This document shows, piece by piece, positions 8,350 through 16,610 of a DNA stretch of 64,000 bases (position 1 is its first letter; each line of letters opens with the position of its first letter). The position numbers were made by a program, and so were the translations under genes. The notes beneath the pieces were generated by a model. That model did not search any database and had not been told where the DNA came from. It saw only the letters and a program-made list of their open reading frames with translations. Source of the stretch: Desulfatiglans anilini DSM 4660 (lineage in GTDB: Bacteria; Desulfobacterota; DSM-4660; Desulfatiglandales; Desulfatiglandaceae); contig NZ_AULM01000003.1 of NCBI RefSeq assembly GCF_000422285.1, positions 267,660 through 331,659 on the forward strand. The letters are read 5' to 3'.

Positions 8350-8797
8350 GGGACAACTGGCATCCATCACCACCCGCCGAGGTATCCGGCGGCCAGAACT
8401 GCTCGCCATCGGCGCGGCGCAACCCGGAGCGCTCTTCGAGCTGTTTTCCGGGGCACCGGCCAGGCGCACGGTGATGGTCCGGGCCGACAGCGCGGTGCGG
8501 GTCGCCCATCGGCTCGAACGTCGATCCGACCTCGCGCTTCGCGTGAACAACCGCCTGAACCGGAGCGCTGACCTGTGGCTCGTCGTCCATGGTCGACTGG
8601 GCGTCGATGCCGACGCGGCGGTGCGGGTGACGCGCCCCTGGCTGCGGAGCATCGATACCAGCGTCCGGACATCCGGTACACACATCAGCCGATCCGACAC
8701 CGTTCAGCGCATCGCGATCCCGGCCGGGCTGCTGGCCGACACGCGCCAGATCCTGTTCGCGGTGCTAGTCGATCAAGACCACGAAATTCAGACCTAA
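8336..8797 (+). CDS. Arg-rich beta-repeat tail-operon protein
   Basis: Protein of 153 residues, not recognised. It contains repeated short units of the form VRADSAVRVAHRLERRSDLALRV, in which hydrophobic residues alternate with Arg or Asp. This predicts amphipathic strands, perhaps a beta-solenoid. The GTG at 8336 is chosen because GGGAGGA at 8323-8329 lies six bases upstream; an earlier in-frame start at 8300 has no such site. It is 12 bp before the next tail gene. Function unknown. Confidence 0.55.
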   Translation: MAVHKGQLASITTRRGIRRPELLAIGAAQPGALFELFSGAPARRTVMVRADSAVRVAHRLERRSDLALRVNNRLNRSADLWLVVHGRLGVDADAAVRVTRPWLRSIDTSVRTSGTHISRSDTVQRIAIPAGLLADTRQILFAVLVDQDHEIQT

Positions 8798-8809
8798 AGG
8801 AGAACAGCA

Positions 8810-9343
8810 ATGGCACTGGGACTCATCGTCAAAACCGGCCGGATACTGACGGCCAAACTCCTCCTCGGCCAGGCCGTGGACGGCATCACCCACTGCGCCA
8901 TCGGCGACGGGGATGCCAGCTTCACCGACCCGCAGAATCCGCCCGCGCCGGACATCGGCCAGACCGGACTCAGAAACGAACGCGCCCGCAAGCGCTACTA
9001 CAAGCGGACCTTCCTCAAGGAGGACGCCGAAGGGGCGCTCCTGGTCAACGGCGTGCGCTACCTGGAAACCGGCGAGGAGACCAACACCATCGGCATCTTC
9101 TTTCGCTTCGACGAGGCCGAGGCCAACGGCATCACCATCCGCGAATACGGCTTCTTCGGCGGCGACGTGCAGTACGTGGAAAGCGTCACCGGGGATCTCG
9201 CCATGGGCGGCGTGTTCCATCAGGACACCAACCCGACCGGCGAGGTGCTGCACCCGGGCTACCTGTACGAGGTGAAGAACATTCCCGACTTCAACAAGAT
9301 TTCCGACACCCGCGTGGAGCTGGTCGGGATCATCAAGATCTAA
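8810..9343 (+). CDS. Putative tail-fibre N-terminal-type protein
   Basis: Protein of 177 residues. The pattern ITHCAIGDGDASFTDPQNPP...TGLRNERARKRYYKRTFL, with a later IGIFFRFDEAEANGITIREYGFF, resembles the conserved N-terminal domain by which P2 gpH-like fibres attach to the baseplate. Here it is not followed by a fibre shaft in the same gene. AAAGGAG lies upstream of the ATG. It directly precedes the large DUF4815-type gene, so the two may act together at the baseplate periphery. The family assignment is moderate; the role is inferred from position. Confidence 0.55.
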   Translation: MALGLIVKTGRILTAKLLLGQAVDGITHCAIGDGDASFTDPQNPPAPDIGQTGLRNERARKRYYKRTFLKEDAEGALLVNGVRYLETGEETNTIGIFFRFDEAEANGITIREYGFFGGDVQYVESVTGDLAMGGVFHQDTNPTGEVLHPGYLYEVKNIPDFNKISDTRVELVGIIKI

Positions 9344-9358
9344 CTGGAGGATTCAAAC

Positions 9359-12300
9359 ATGAGCATCTCACGCGAGACATTCGACCCGACCAAGAACTAC
9401 AAGCGCATCCGCTACCATCAGGATCGCGACCTGCTGGATTCCGAACTCAACGAGCAGCAGGACATCATCAACCTGGAGCGGCGCAAGATCGCCGACATCC
9501 TGTTCAAGGAAGGCTCCATCATCATGGGTCTGGAGGTCAGCGCGGCCGCCAACGTCCTGACCCTGGCCCCGGGCGTGGTCTACATCGACGGCCATCTGGA
9601 ACAGGTGAGCGGAGCGACCCTGACCTATGATCCGGCCACCACCAGCGGGGCCGATTACGTTTATGTGGAGCTGCTGAAGTACAACTACGGCTACACCCAG
9701 GACCCGGCCCTGATCAATCCGGCCACCGGCGAGCCTACCGCCGAGCGGGAAAAATGGGTTCTCTCTCTCAAGGCGACGGATACCAGCGGCCAGACGCTGC
9801 CCAACAACGTGGCCGAGCGCCGGGTGATCCCGATCTACAAGTTCGACCGCGAGAGCGGCGACGTCACGCCCACGGTGCAGGAGAAGTCCAACCTATACCT
9901 GCGGGATCTGCTGGGCACGCTGCCGGGCAGCCGGATTACCGTCTCCTCGATCACCGAGGATCAGCTCTCCTTCGCCGCCGCCGAGGGGCTCAACTCCCTG
10001 ATTCAGAACCTGGCCGAGCGCACCTTCGACCAGGCCGGAAGCTATCTGGTGCGGGGCTTCGACACCTTCATCGGCGGCGTCGACGACGACAGCGTGGAGG
10101 CGATCACCAACGCCGGACGCGCCTACATCCAGGGCTTCCGCCATCAACGCGATCTGCCCACCTCGACCCTGGTGCCCAAATCCATCGCCACCAAGTCGGT
10201 ACGCGGCGAGCAGAAGACCTTCGACATCAACAAGCGCCGCTATCCGGTCAACTCCACGCCGCTCAAGGAGACGACCCAGGTGGAAGCCATCGTCGAGATC
10301 ACCCGCAACGTCACTCGCGGATCGGTGGGCGGCGGCGAAGACCTGCTCGACCCCAATCCGGTGGTGGACATCCTCGAGGTCAGCCAGGGAGCGACCATCT
10401 TCCAGGAGGGCGTGGACTGGCAGCAGTCGGGCAACCATGTCGACTGGCTCGGCTCCGGCAACGAACCGGCCATCGGCACCACCTACACGGTGCGCTGGAC
10501 CTACACCAAGCAGATGGTCAAGGGCACCGACTATGTGGACAGCGGCTGGTTCGGACAGGCCAACCATCCGGCGGCCGGGAACTATTTCTATCTGGTGACC
10601 GCCTACAACGCGAGCGGAGAGACGGCCTTCAACGCCGCTGCGGTCATTGCCCGAGCCACCGCAGCCGGGGAGATGAACAAGCTCTCCTGGCTGCCGGTCA
10701 GCGGCGCGACCGGCTATCGCGTCTACCGGGCCGCCACCAACGGCGCACGCACCGATTACAAGCGCCTGATGGAACTGGGCAGCGAGGCGCTCTCCTACGT
10801 CGACGACGGTGTCGAGGAGATCGGCACCGCTTCGCCTTCCGCCACCAACACGGCCGGACTCAACATGTCGCCGGTGCAGCTCGAGCTGGGCAATCTCAAT
10901 GTGATCAACTTCGGGCGCGGCAGCCTCGGCGACCAGCCGGTGAACGGTTCCAACTGCAGCCTGGACTACGACTATTACCTCGGCCGTCGCGACATCGTTT
11001 ACGCCACCACCACCGAGATCAAGCGGCTGGAAGGGGCTCCGGCCGATTTCCCGAAGCTGCCCATCGTGCCGGAAAACGCCCTGGGGCTGGGCAGCATCGA
11101 CTGCCCGCCCAACTCCACCGACATGGAGATCCGCAACTTCGGTCTGACCCGCATCACCATGGACCAGATCCACGACATCATTCAGGACGTCGAGGATCTG
11201 AAGTACAACGATGCCCAGTACCAGATGAACAACGAACTGCAGAACCGGGACGCCCAGACCAAGAAAGGCATCTACTCGGACGACTTCTCGAACACCGCCC
11301 AGTCGGACATCTACCACGCCGAATGGGACGCCCGGGTCAACGAGATCGCCCGCTTCGTCGCGCCGGACCGCATTCCGCACTCCACCGTGCTCTCGGTCGA
11401 TCAGGCGGGCAGCAACGCGAGCTTCTTCGGCAGCCTGGCGCTTTTGCCGGGCAACGAGACCGTGCTGGTGGAGCAGAACGACTGGTCCGAGGAGCGCAAC
11501 ATCAACCCCTACGCGGTGTTCGACAAGCCCCCGGCCATGCTGCAGATCACGCCCAACCTCGGGCGGCGCGGCCAGACCGGCATTGCCGTCACCGGTATCA
11601 ACTTCACCCCGAGCAAGTCCGGCATCGTGCTGCGCTGCGACGGCCAGGTGATGGCCAGCAACCTGATCAGCGACGAGGCCGGTCGGGTCAGCGCCTCCTT
11701 CACCATTCCGACCAACGCCCGCAACGGAAACCGCATCGTGGAGATGGCCGACGGCGTCTACTCGGCTCGGGCCAGCCTGCAGATCAACGATCCGCTGGTC
11801 ATCACCCGCATCGAGCGCATCATAGAGAATCGCATCATCCGCGTGCCCGTGGTGCAGGTGGTCTGGCGCACCCAGACCATCTTCGTACCCCGCGATCCGC
11901 TGGCCCAGACCTTCAGCTTCACCCAAAACCAGGTGATCTCCAGCATCGGACTGCAGTTCACCGCCAGGGACCCGAGCATTCCGGTCACGGTGCAGATTCG
12001 CGGCGTTACCACCGGTCTGCCCAACGGCGTGGTGTTCGCCGAGAAGGTGCTGGCCCCGAACGAGATCAGCCTGAGCGGCGAGACCCGCATTCGCTTCGAC
12101 GACCCGTTCTACGCCGAGGCCAATACCAGCTATGCCGTGGTGCTGCTGACCAACAGCACCAATTACAAGGTTCGCACCGCCACCCTTGGCAAGATGGGCC
12201 GCTGGGGCATCATCACCCGGCAGACCTACATGGAGGGCGTGCTGCTGGAGAGCTCCAACGCCGAGACCTGGACGCCGCTCAACGGCTCCGACCTGGCGAT

Positions 12301-12907
12301 GAAGATCTACGGCTACAACTTCCAGTCCGAGGGGATGATCCGCTTCCAGCCGATCACCGGCGTGCAGTTCTCCGATATCAACCTCGACGAATACTCGGCC
12401 ATCCCCCAGGGCACCGGCCTCGACTGGGAATACTCCACCGACGGCGGCGTGACCTGGGACGCCATGGTTCCCGCCGAGGAGGAACGGCTGCCTAACCTCG
12501 CCACCCGGGTTCAGGTCCGCGTGCGTCTGAGCAGCTCGCTCTCCAACGACACTCCGGCCATCAACTTCCGCGACGTCAACCTGGTGGGCTACCTCAACAA
12601 AACCACCGGGGCCTACCTGACCCGCGAGAACGAGCTGACCCAGGGGGTGGAATCGACCAAGGCCTACGTGCAGATGCAAATCCCCAGCGGCACAACCCTG
12701 CAATGGTTCGCCAGTAACGACGGCGGCCTGACCTGGGAGGCGATGACCATCCAGGACACCCGGCCCATCGACGAGAACTGGACCGAATACACCCTGGTGC
12801 GCACCTTCACCGACAACACCGGCAACAAGGTCCGCTACAAGGCCGAGATGACCGGCACGCCGCTGATCTACCCGCGCATCCATTCGCTGGGCGCGACCCT
12901 GAGCTAA
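9359..12907 (+). CDS. DUF4815-type large tail protein (1182 residues)
   Basis: The N-terminus (FDPTKNYKRIRYHQDRDLLDSELNEQQDII) is the signature of the DUF4815 family of phage tail proteins. Later segments suggest several beta domains: a fibronectin III-like unit near residues 395-490 (YFYLVTAYNASGETAFN, then ATGYRVYRAAT), an IPT/TIG-like unit near 720-810 (LQITPNLGRRGQTGIAVTGINFTP), and jelly-roll-like C-terminal parts. It is the largest protein in the operon and could be the main peripheral baseplate or receptor-facing component; that role is inference. Start ATG follows a GGAGG site. A long opposite-strand frame over this gene is a shadow. Confidence 0.8.
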   Translation: MSISRETFDPTKNYKRIRYHQDRDLLDSELNEQQDIINLERRKIADILFKEGSIIMGLEVSAAANVLTLAPGVVYIDGHLEQVSGATLTYDPATTSGADYVYVELLKYNYGYTQDPALINPATGEPTAEREKWVLSLKATDTSGQTLPNNVAERRVIPIYKFDRESGDVTPTVQEKSNLYLRDLLGTLPGSRITVSSITEDQLSFAAAEGLNSLIQNLAERTFDQAGSYLVRGFDTFIGGVDDDSVEAITNAGRAYIQGFRHQRDLPTSTLVPKSIATKSVRGEQKTFDINKRRYPVNSTPLKETTQVEAIVEITRNVTRGSVGGGEDLLDPNPVVDILEVSQGATIFQEGVDWQQSGNHVDWLGSGNEPAIGTTYTVRWTYTKQMVKGTDYVDSGWFGQANHPAAGNYFYLVTAYNASGETAFNAAAVIARATAAGEMNKLSWLPVSGATGYRVYRAATNGARTDYKRLMELGSEALSYVDDGVEEIGTASPSATNTAGLNMSPVQLELGNLNVINFGRGSLGDQPVNGSNCSLDYDYYLGRRDIVYATTTEIKRLEGAPADFPKLPIVPENALGLGSIDCPPNSTDMEIRNFGLTRITMDQIHDIIQDVEDLKYNDAQYQMNNELQNRDAQTKKGIYSDDFSNTAQSDIYHAEWDARVNEIARFVAPDRIPHSTVLSVDQAGSNASFFGSLALLPGNETVLVEQNDWSEERNINPYAVFDKPPAMLQITPNLGRRGQTGIAVTGINFTPSKSGIVLRCDGQVMASNLISDEAGRVSASFTIPTNARNGNRIVEMADGVYSARASLQINDPLVITRIERIIENRIIRVPVVQVVWRTQTIFVPRDPLAQTFSFTQNQVISSIGLQFTARDPSIPVTVQIRGVTTGLPNGVVFAEKVLAPNEISLSGETRIRFDDPFYAEANTSYAVVLLTNSTNYKVRTATLGKMGRWGIITRQTYMEGVLLESSNAETWTPLNGSDLAMKIYGYNFQSEGMIRFQPITGVQFSDINLDEYSAIPQGTGLDWEYSTDGGVTWDAMVPAEEERLPNLATRVQVRVRLSSSLSNDTPAINFRDVNLVGYLNKTTGAYLTRENELTQGVESTKAYVQMQIPSGTTLQWFASNDGGLTWEAMTIQDTRPIDENWTEYTLVRTFTDNTGNKVRYKAEMTGTPLIYPRIHSLGATLS

Positions 12908-12919
12908 GGAGGCACGGCC

Positions 12920-13177
12920 ATGATCGTTCGACGCAAAGGCGGCCTGACCGAGTTCATCCCGTCGCCGCAGGAGAAGCGCGACGGCCTGATCCGCGACCAC
13001 GCCCTGGGCCTACTGGAGAATCTGCACCAGCGCCTGGCGCGGCTGGAACGGGCGTCAAAGCTGCCGACCGACGAAGCGGAGGCCTTCACGGCGCTGCTGG
13101 CGCGGATGCGGGCCGACGAGTCGCGCAACCTCGAGCTGCACGCCAGCCTGATCACCGGCGAAACTGCTTCCGGCTGA
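12920..13177 (+). CDS. Small helical protein at the end of the tail operon
   Basis: Protein of 85 residues, mostly helical by composition (RDHALGLLENLHQRLARLERASKL, then EAFTALLARMRADESRNLELHASLI). No known family is recognised. It begins 12 bp after the DUF4815-type gene with AAGGAGG upstream, and is the last gene before a strong hairpin at 13201-13240. A chaperone or tail-assembly helper is conceivable but unsupported. Confidence 0.55.
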   Translation: MIVRRKGGLTEFIPSPQEKRDGLIRDHALGLLENLHQRLARLERASKLPTDEAEAFTALLARMRADESRNLELHASLITGETASG

Positions 13178-13200
13178 CCGGCTCGCTGCCACCGCCAACC

Positions 13201-13240
13201 CAGAAACCCCGGATACGGCCTGCCCGTTCCGGGGTTTCTG
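13201..13240 (+). terminator. Strong hairpin after the tail operon
   Basis: A perfect 13-bp inverted repeat (CAGAAACCCCGGA and its complement) with a 14-base loop lies 23 bp after the last tail gene. It is well placed to end transcription or protect the 3' end. There is no run of T after the stem, so it is not a textbook intrinsic terminator. Confidence 0.55.
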
Positions 13241-13276
13241 CCGCCTGTGCCCCGCCCAATCCGGCCAAGTTCGCAA

Positions 13277-13301
13277 GTGATTGAAAATAAACGTGTTAAA
13301 T
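13277..13301 (+). repeat. 25-bp imperfect direct repeat, left copy
   Basis: Reads GTGATTGAAAATAA followed by ACGTGTTAAAT. It matches 20 of 25 bases of the copy at 16222-16246. The two copies sit just outside the amidoligase cassette in the same orientation. Possible meanings are a shared operator or promoter-proximal site, or a boundary left by insertion of the cassette. Confidence 0.5.
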
Positions 13302-13426
13302 GTCGGCTTCGGCTGTTCTTCTACTTGATTTGTGTCCGGAAAGAAGCATTCATTCATGGTGTAAGCAGAGGCTGAAAAGCCTTGCCAGACAACGACTTAG
13401 AAGCGCCATGAACGACGGAGGCACGC

Positions 13427-14389
13427 ATGAACCTGAAAGAGATCCACTACGGGATCGAGATCGAGACCGTAAAACGCACCCGGGAACAGATCGCCTGGGC
13501 CATCCACTCGGTGGTGGGCGGCACGGTCCGCCATGTCGGTATCCCCAGCAGCTATGACCCCTGGGAAGTCGAGGACCTGCGCGGCCGGGTCTGGAAGGTG
13601 GTGGGGGACGCCTCCCTGACCAGCGTCCCGGCCCATCTGCGGGCCGAGGTGGTCAGCCCGGTGCTCGGCTACGACGACATCCCGCAACTACAGGAGGCGG
13701 TCCGGGCCATCCGCCGCGCTGGGGGCAAGATCAACAGCCAGTGCGGCATCCACATCCATATCGATGCCGCGCCCTTCGATGGCAGGCACCTGGGTAACCT
13801 GGCCAAGATCATCTACAAGCAGGAGCCGCTGATCCTCCACGCCCTCGGCATCAGCCGCGACCGCCTCAACCGCTACACACGGCCAGTCAGCGACGAGCTG
13901 ATCCAACGCATCGAACAGCATCGCCCCCGCACCAAGGATCAGCTCAACCGCATCTGGTACGGCTACCACAACCGCCAGCCCCAGCACTACGACAGCAGCC
14001 GCTACCACGGGGTCAACCTGCACAACGTCTGGTACCGGGGAACGGTGGAGTTCCGCTGGTTCGAGGCGACCCTCCACGCGGGGCGAATCAAGGCCTACCT
14101 GCAATTCTGCCTCGCCGTCGCCGCCAAGGCGCTCAACGGCCGGGCCGCTTCCAGCCGCAAGCGAGACTTCGATCCCCAGAGCGCCAAGTACGACTTCCGG
14201 GTCTTCCTGCTCCACCTCGGCCTGATCGGCGATGAGTTCAAGACCGCCCGCAAGCATCTGATGGCCAACATGCCCGGCGACGCCGCCTTCAAGAACGGAC
14301 GGCCCAAACCGGAGGACGTCCTTCCGGATGAAACCGAAACCACCACTCTCACCAACGAGGCCGGGCAAGTTCCCGGCCTCACTGTTTAA
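13427..14389 (+). CDS. Amidoligase family protein (glutamine synthetase fold)
   Basis: Protein of 320 residues. I recognise the COOH-NH2 ligase/amidoligase family, relatives of glutamine synthetase and gamma-glutamylcysteine synthetase that form amide bonds between a carboxylate and an amine using ATP. Visible signs are the opening YGIEIET acid motif (metal/ATP binding), CGIHIHID near residue 105 and a later [23 protein letters not shown], the usual FR...E...R core. The substrate is unknown. It is followed directly by a glutamine amidotransferase and a gamma-glutamylcyclotransferase, which points to amide or gamma-glutamyl chemistry run by the cassette. A ribosome site (GGAGG) precedes the ATG. 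Confidence 0.85.
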   Translation: MNLKEIHYGIEIETVKRTREQIAWAIHSVVGGTVRHVGIPSSYDPWEVEDLRGRVWKVVGDASLTSVPAHLRAEVVSPVLGYDDIPQLQEAVRAIRRAGGKINSQCGIHIHIDAAPFDGRHLGNLAKIIYKQEPLILHALGISRDRLNRYTRPVSDELIQRIEQHRPRTKDQLNRIWYGYHNRQPQHYDSSRYHGVNLHNVWYRGTVEFRWFEATLHAGRIKAYLQFCLAVAAKALNGRAASSRKRDFDPQSAKYDFRVFLLHLGLIGDEFKTARKHLMANMPGDAAFKNGRPKPEDVLPDETETTTLTNEAGQVPGLTV

Positions 14390-14400
14390 GGAGGTGCCCC

Positions 14401-14922
14401 ATGAAGATTCTGATCCGCTCCACCACGCTGGACGGCGAACCGATCCCCGGCAGCGGGGAAACCATCCAGGCCGCCGACTGCCTCGAAGTTGTCGAGCTGA
14501 TGCGCGGCCAGACGCCGTTCACCGCCAACCGAGCGCCCCGCGACTACATGACCGAGGTGCTTTCCGGCATCGAAGGCGGACCGACCCAGCCTCTGCCGGA
14601 GGACACCGCCGCTGCGGCCGCCGAGTTTCTCACTCGTCTGGCTCGGCACGGACTGATCGAGTTTCTGCCCGACGACAAGGCCAGCGATCCCTGGCCGGAA
14701 CGCTTCCTCGAAGCCCTGGAAACGGTGCGGCTCTCCGGGCGCACCAACATGCTCGACCACCCGGAGGTGACCCGGCTGACCGCCGAGATGGGCTACCCGG
14801 AGGTGGCCGAGTGGCTGGCGGGTCACCGGCGCGAATACTCGACCTTCGTCCTCGAAGGGACGAGACCGCTCGGTAAGAACTTCGGCGGCAAGGAGGACCC
14901 GGCTCCATGTGCGGACAAGTAG
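14401..14922 (+). CDS. DUF5049-like protein of the amidoligase cassette
   Basis: Protein of 173 residues. The C-terminal half (FLEALETVRLSGRTNMLDHPEVTRLTAEMGYPEVAEWL) matches the short DUF5049-type module found in phage genes, in which a Gly-Arg-Thr-Asn-Met centre is conserved. The N-terminal half is unrecognised but reads like a small alpha/beta domain. AAGGAGG precedes the ATG, and the last 16 bases overlap the next gene, so the two are translationally coupled. A function as a substrate or carrier for the neighbouring ligase is possible but only inferred. Confidence 0.65.
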   Translation: MKILIRSTTLDGEPIPGSGETIQAADCLEVVELMRGQTPFTANRAPRDYMTEVLSGIEGGPTQPLPEDTAAAAAEFLTRLARHGLIEFLPDDKASDPWPERFLEALETVRLSGRTNMLDHPEVTRLTAEMGYPEVAEWLAGHRREYSTFVLEGTRPLGKNFGGKEDPAPCADK

Positions 14923-15704
14923 GCATCATCTTCGGCCGCAAGCGCAGGCGGCCCGACGAGCGGGATTACCTGCGCGAGGTCTTCATCCGCATGCTGCTGC
15001 ACAGCGAGGAGCGCGGCCCGCATGCCTCCGGTCTGGCCTGGCTCAAGACCGACGGCAGCTACCGTATCTTCAAGCGGCCGATGCGGGCGCACGAACTGGT
15101 CTACGAGAAGCCGTTCCAGGAGCTGCTCGGGCAGGTCGACAACGAGACCACCATCCTCATGGGCCACACCCGCTGGCGCACCCGGGGCAACGAGTTCAAC
15201 AGCCGCAACAACCATCCCATCCGGGCCGGGATCGTCATCGGCACCCACAACGGCACCATCTACAACGCCGATTATCTGTTCCGCCGTCTCGGGCTGCCGC
15301 GCTACGCCGAGGTGGACAGCGAGCTGATCTTCCGCCTGGCCGACCGTTTCGCGCCCGAAGGCCCCATCGACCAGGAGGGGCTAAAGAAGGCGCTTGCCCT
15401 CTGTCGCGGCCAGATGAGCGCCGTGCTGGCCTCGCGACTCGACCCCGGCACCATCACCGTGCTCAAGGGCAACAAGCCGCTCTGCCTGCGCATCCACCGC
15501 CAGCACCGGGTGGTGCTCTATGCCTCGGACGACGCCTTTATCGACTTTGCCGTGGACAACGAGAAGGTTTGGCGCGAGCTGGAGGTGCCGCCCATGACCA
15601 TGCTCACCATCCGCCACGCGGATGTGCGGGCCATCGAGAACAGCGAATTCCGCTTCATACCCCAGGAGCGCAAAGGGACACTGCCCGAAGGAGCGAATGC
15701 ATGA
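14907..15704 (+). CDS. Class II glutamine amidotransferase
   Basis: Protein of 265 residues of the Ntn-hydrolase GATase II fold, which frees ammonia from glutamine. The nucleophile would be Cys2, exposed after removal of Met1 (MCGQVGI). The motif GHTRWRTRGNEFNSRNNHPI near residues 89-108 and GTHNGTIYN near 112-120 are the glutamine-binding and oxyanion loops seen in PurF- and GlmS-type enzymes. No synthase domain is attached, so ammonia is presumably passed to a partner, most simply the amidoligase of this cassette. It overlaps both neighbouring genes. Confidence 0.88.
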   Translation: MCGQVGIIFGRKRRRPDERDYLREVFIRMLLHSEERGPHASGLAWLKTDGSYRIFKRPMRAHELVYEKPFQELLGQVDNETTILMGHTRWRTRGNEFNSRNNHPIRAGIVIGTHNGTIYNADYLFRRLGLPRYAEVDSELIFRLADRFAPEGPIDQEGLKKALALCRGQMSAVLASRLDPGTITVLKGNKPLCLRIHRQHRVVLYASDDAFIDFAVDNEKVWRELEVPPMTMLTIRHADVRAIENSEFRFIPQERKGTLPEGANA

Positions 15705-16225
15705 ACATTGGAGACACCGCGAAGCTGAACACAAACCCGGAAGACACTCCCGAGATCTTCCTCCGGCTCTTCGTCTACGGCACCCTGAAACGGGGCTACT
15801 GGAACCATCAACGCTTCTGCGCCCAGGCCCGCAGCATCGAACCGGCCGTGGTTTGGGGCAGGCTCTACCACCTCCACGCCGGTTTCCCGGCCCTCGAAGT
15901 GCCGGAAGGTCTCATCCTGGCCCGGGGCAGCGTTGATCCACTGGCCGACGCCCGCAGACAGCACGAGATCGGCACGCCGCGCTTCGGACGCCCGACCGGC
16001 GACTGGGATCTGATCCATGGGGAACTGGTGACCTTCACCGACCCGCAACGCGACCTGCCGCCCATCGACCGGCTGGAAGGATTTTGGCCCGGTGGGCACA
16101 GCATGTACCAGCGGGTGATGGTGGCGGTGCTGTGCGGGCGTACCTCGATTCCTGCCTGGACCTACTGGATGCCCCGTGTTGAAAACGGCACCCGTCTTGA
16201 CTCCGGCGTCTGGCATCGAGCGTGA
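15701..16225 (+). CDS. Gamma-glutamylcyclotransferase (GGCT/AIG2-like)
   Basis: Protein of 174 residues. LFVYGTLKRGYWNH near residues 24-37 is the defining GGCT/AIG2 motif, followed by the WGRLYHL...FPALEVPEG strands and HGELVTF. These enzymes cyclise gamma-glutamyl amines to release 5-oxoproline and a free amine. The family Glu is likely in the IDRLEGFW segment. The start at 15701 overlaps the GATase stop (ATGA). With a ligase and a GATase upstream, the product would be able to remove or edit gamma-glutamyl links. It ends the cassette. Confidence 0.85.
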   Translation: MNIGDTAKLNTNPEDTPEIFLRLFVYGTLKRGYWNHQRFCAQARSIEPAVVWGRLYHLHAGFPALEVPEGLILARGSVDPLADARRQHEIGTPRFGRPTGDWDLIHGELVTFTDPQRDLPPIDRLEGFWPGGHSMYQRVMVAVLCGRTSIPAWTYWMPRVENGTRLDSGVWHRA

Positions 16226-16246
16226 TAGAAAATAATCGGCTCAAAT
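16222..16246 (+). repeat. 25-bp imperfect direct repeat, right copy
   Basis: Reads GTGATAGAAAATAA followed by TCGGCTCAAAT, and overlaps the cyclotransferase stop codon. It agrees at 20 of 25 positions with 13277-13301. Here it lies 13 bp upstream of the -35 element of the restriction operon promoter, so a regulatory site is as plausible as an insertion scar. Confidence 0.5.
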
Positions 16247-16259
16247 CGGTAAAGATCGT

Positions 16260-16289
16260 TTGACATAGCACATAGCGTCTTTGTATATT
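16260..16289 (+). promoter_or_regulatory. Sigma70-type promoter for the type I restriction operon
   Basis: A perfect -35 (TTGACA, 16260-16265) is followed after 18 bases by a -10 of TATATT (16284-16289). It lies about 100 bp upstream of the HTH gene, and the leader carries a hairpin at 16308-16332. No other promoter of this quality is seen between 16.3 and 25.2 kb, so the whole operon may depend on it. Confidence 0.75.
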
Positions 16290-16307
16290 GATGGAGTTTT
16301 TTAACCT

Positions 16308-16332
16308 GGGAGAGGTGCGTCCAGTCTCTCCC
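16308..16332 (+). promoter_or_regulatory. Leader hairpin upstream of the HTH gene
   Basis: GGGAGAG at 16308-16314 pairs with CTCTCCC at 16326-16332 around an 11-base loop, inside the transcribed leader of the restriction operon. No U-tract follows, so a transcript-stability or control role is more likely than termination. Confidence 0.4.
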
Positions 16333-16385
16333 GTTTCGCCTCTGGCGGACGTTGCAAACAACCAAAGCGCCCGTGGAGCAAGAGA

Positions 16386-16601
16386 ATGAACGAGATGGAA
16401 GACCGCTGGTTATCAATAACCGAGATTTGCAAGTACCTCGGGGTCAGCAACGACACCGTTTACAAGTGGATCGACAAGCATGGTATGCCCGCCCACCGCA
16501 TGGGTCGTCTTTGGAAGTTCAAGAAGGACGAAGTGGACGCGTGGGTCAAGGCTGGCGGCGCGGCCGAGCCTGCGGAAACCGACAAGAAGCGCAAGGAGTA
16601 A
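16386..16601 (+). CDS. Excisionase-family helix-turn-helix DNA-binding protein
   Basis: Protein of 71 residues with a MerR/excisionase-type winged helix: WLSITEICKYLGVSNDTVYKWIDKHGMPAHRMGRLWKFKKDEVDAWVK. Small proteins of this kind often open type I restriction loci, where a control function over the operon is commonly supposed. Here it is 9 bp upstream of hsdM, and directly follows a strong promoter and leader hairpin. An alternative start at Met4 (16395) is possible. Confidence 0.85.
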   Translation: MNEMEDRWLSITEICKYLGVSNDTVYKWIDKHGMPAHRMGRLWKFKKDEVDAWVKAGGAAEPAETDKKRKE

Positions 16602-16610
16602 TAACGGGCT

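Noticed and set aside
9754..12495. Plus-strand alternative frame of 913 residues inside the DUF4815-type gene
   Set aside because: Arg/Gln/His-rich shadow of the real frame without any motif.
9893..13000. Minus-strand open frame of 1035 residues over the DUF4815-type gene
   Set aside because: Composition (runs of Gly, Val, His, Asp) is that of an antisense frame in GC-rich DNA; the plus-strand gene has family motifs and a proper start.
13201..13240. Confident intrinsic terminator call for the hairpin after the tail operon
   Set aside because: The stem is perfect, but the downstream sequence is CCGCCTG rather than a T-run, so it is kept only as a probable 3' structure.
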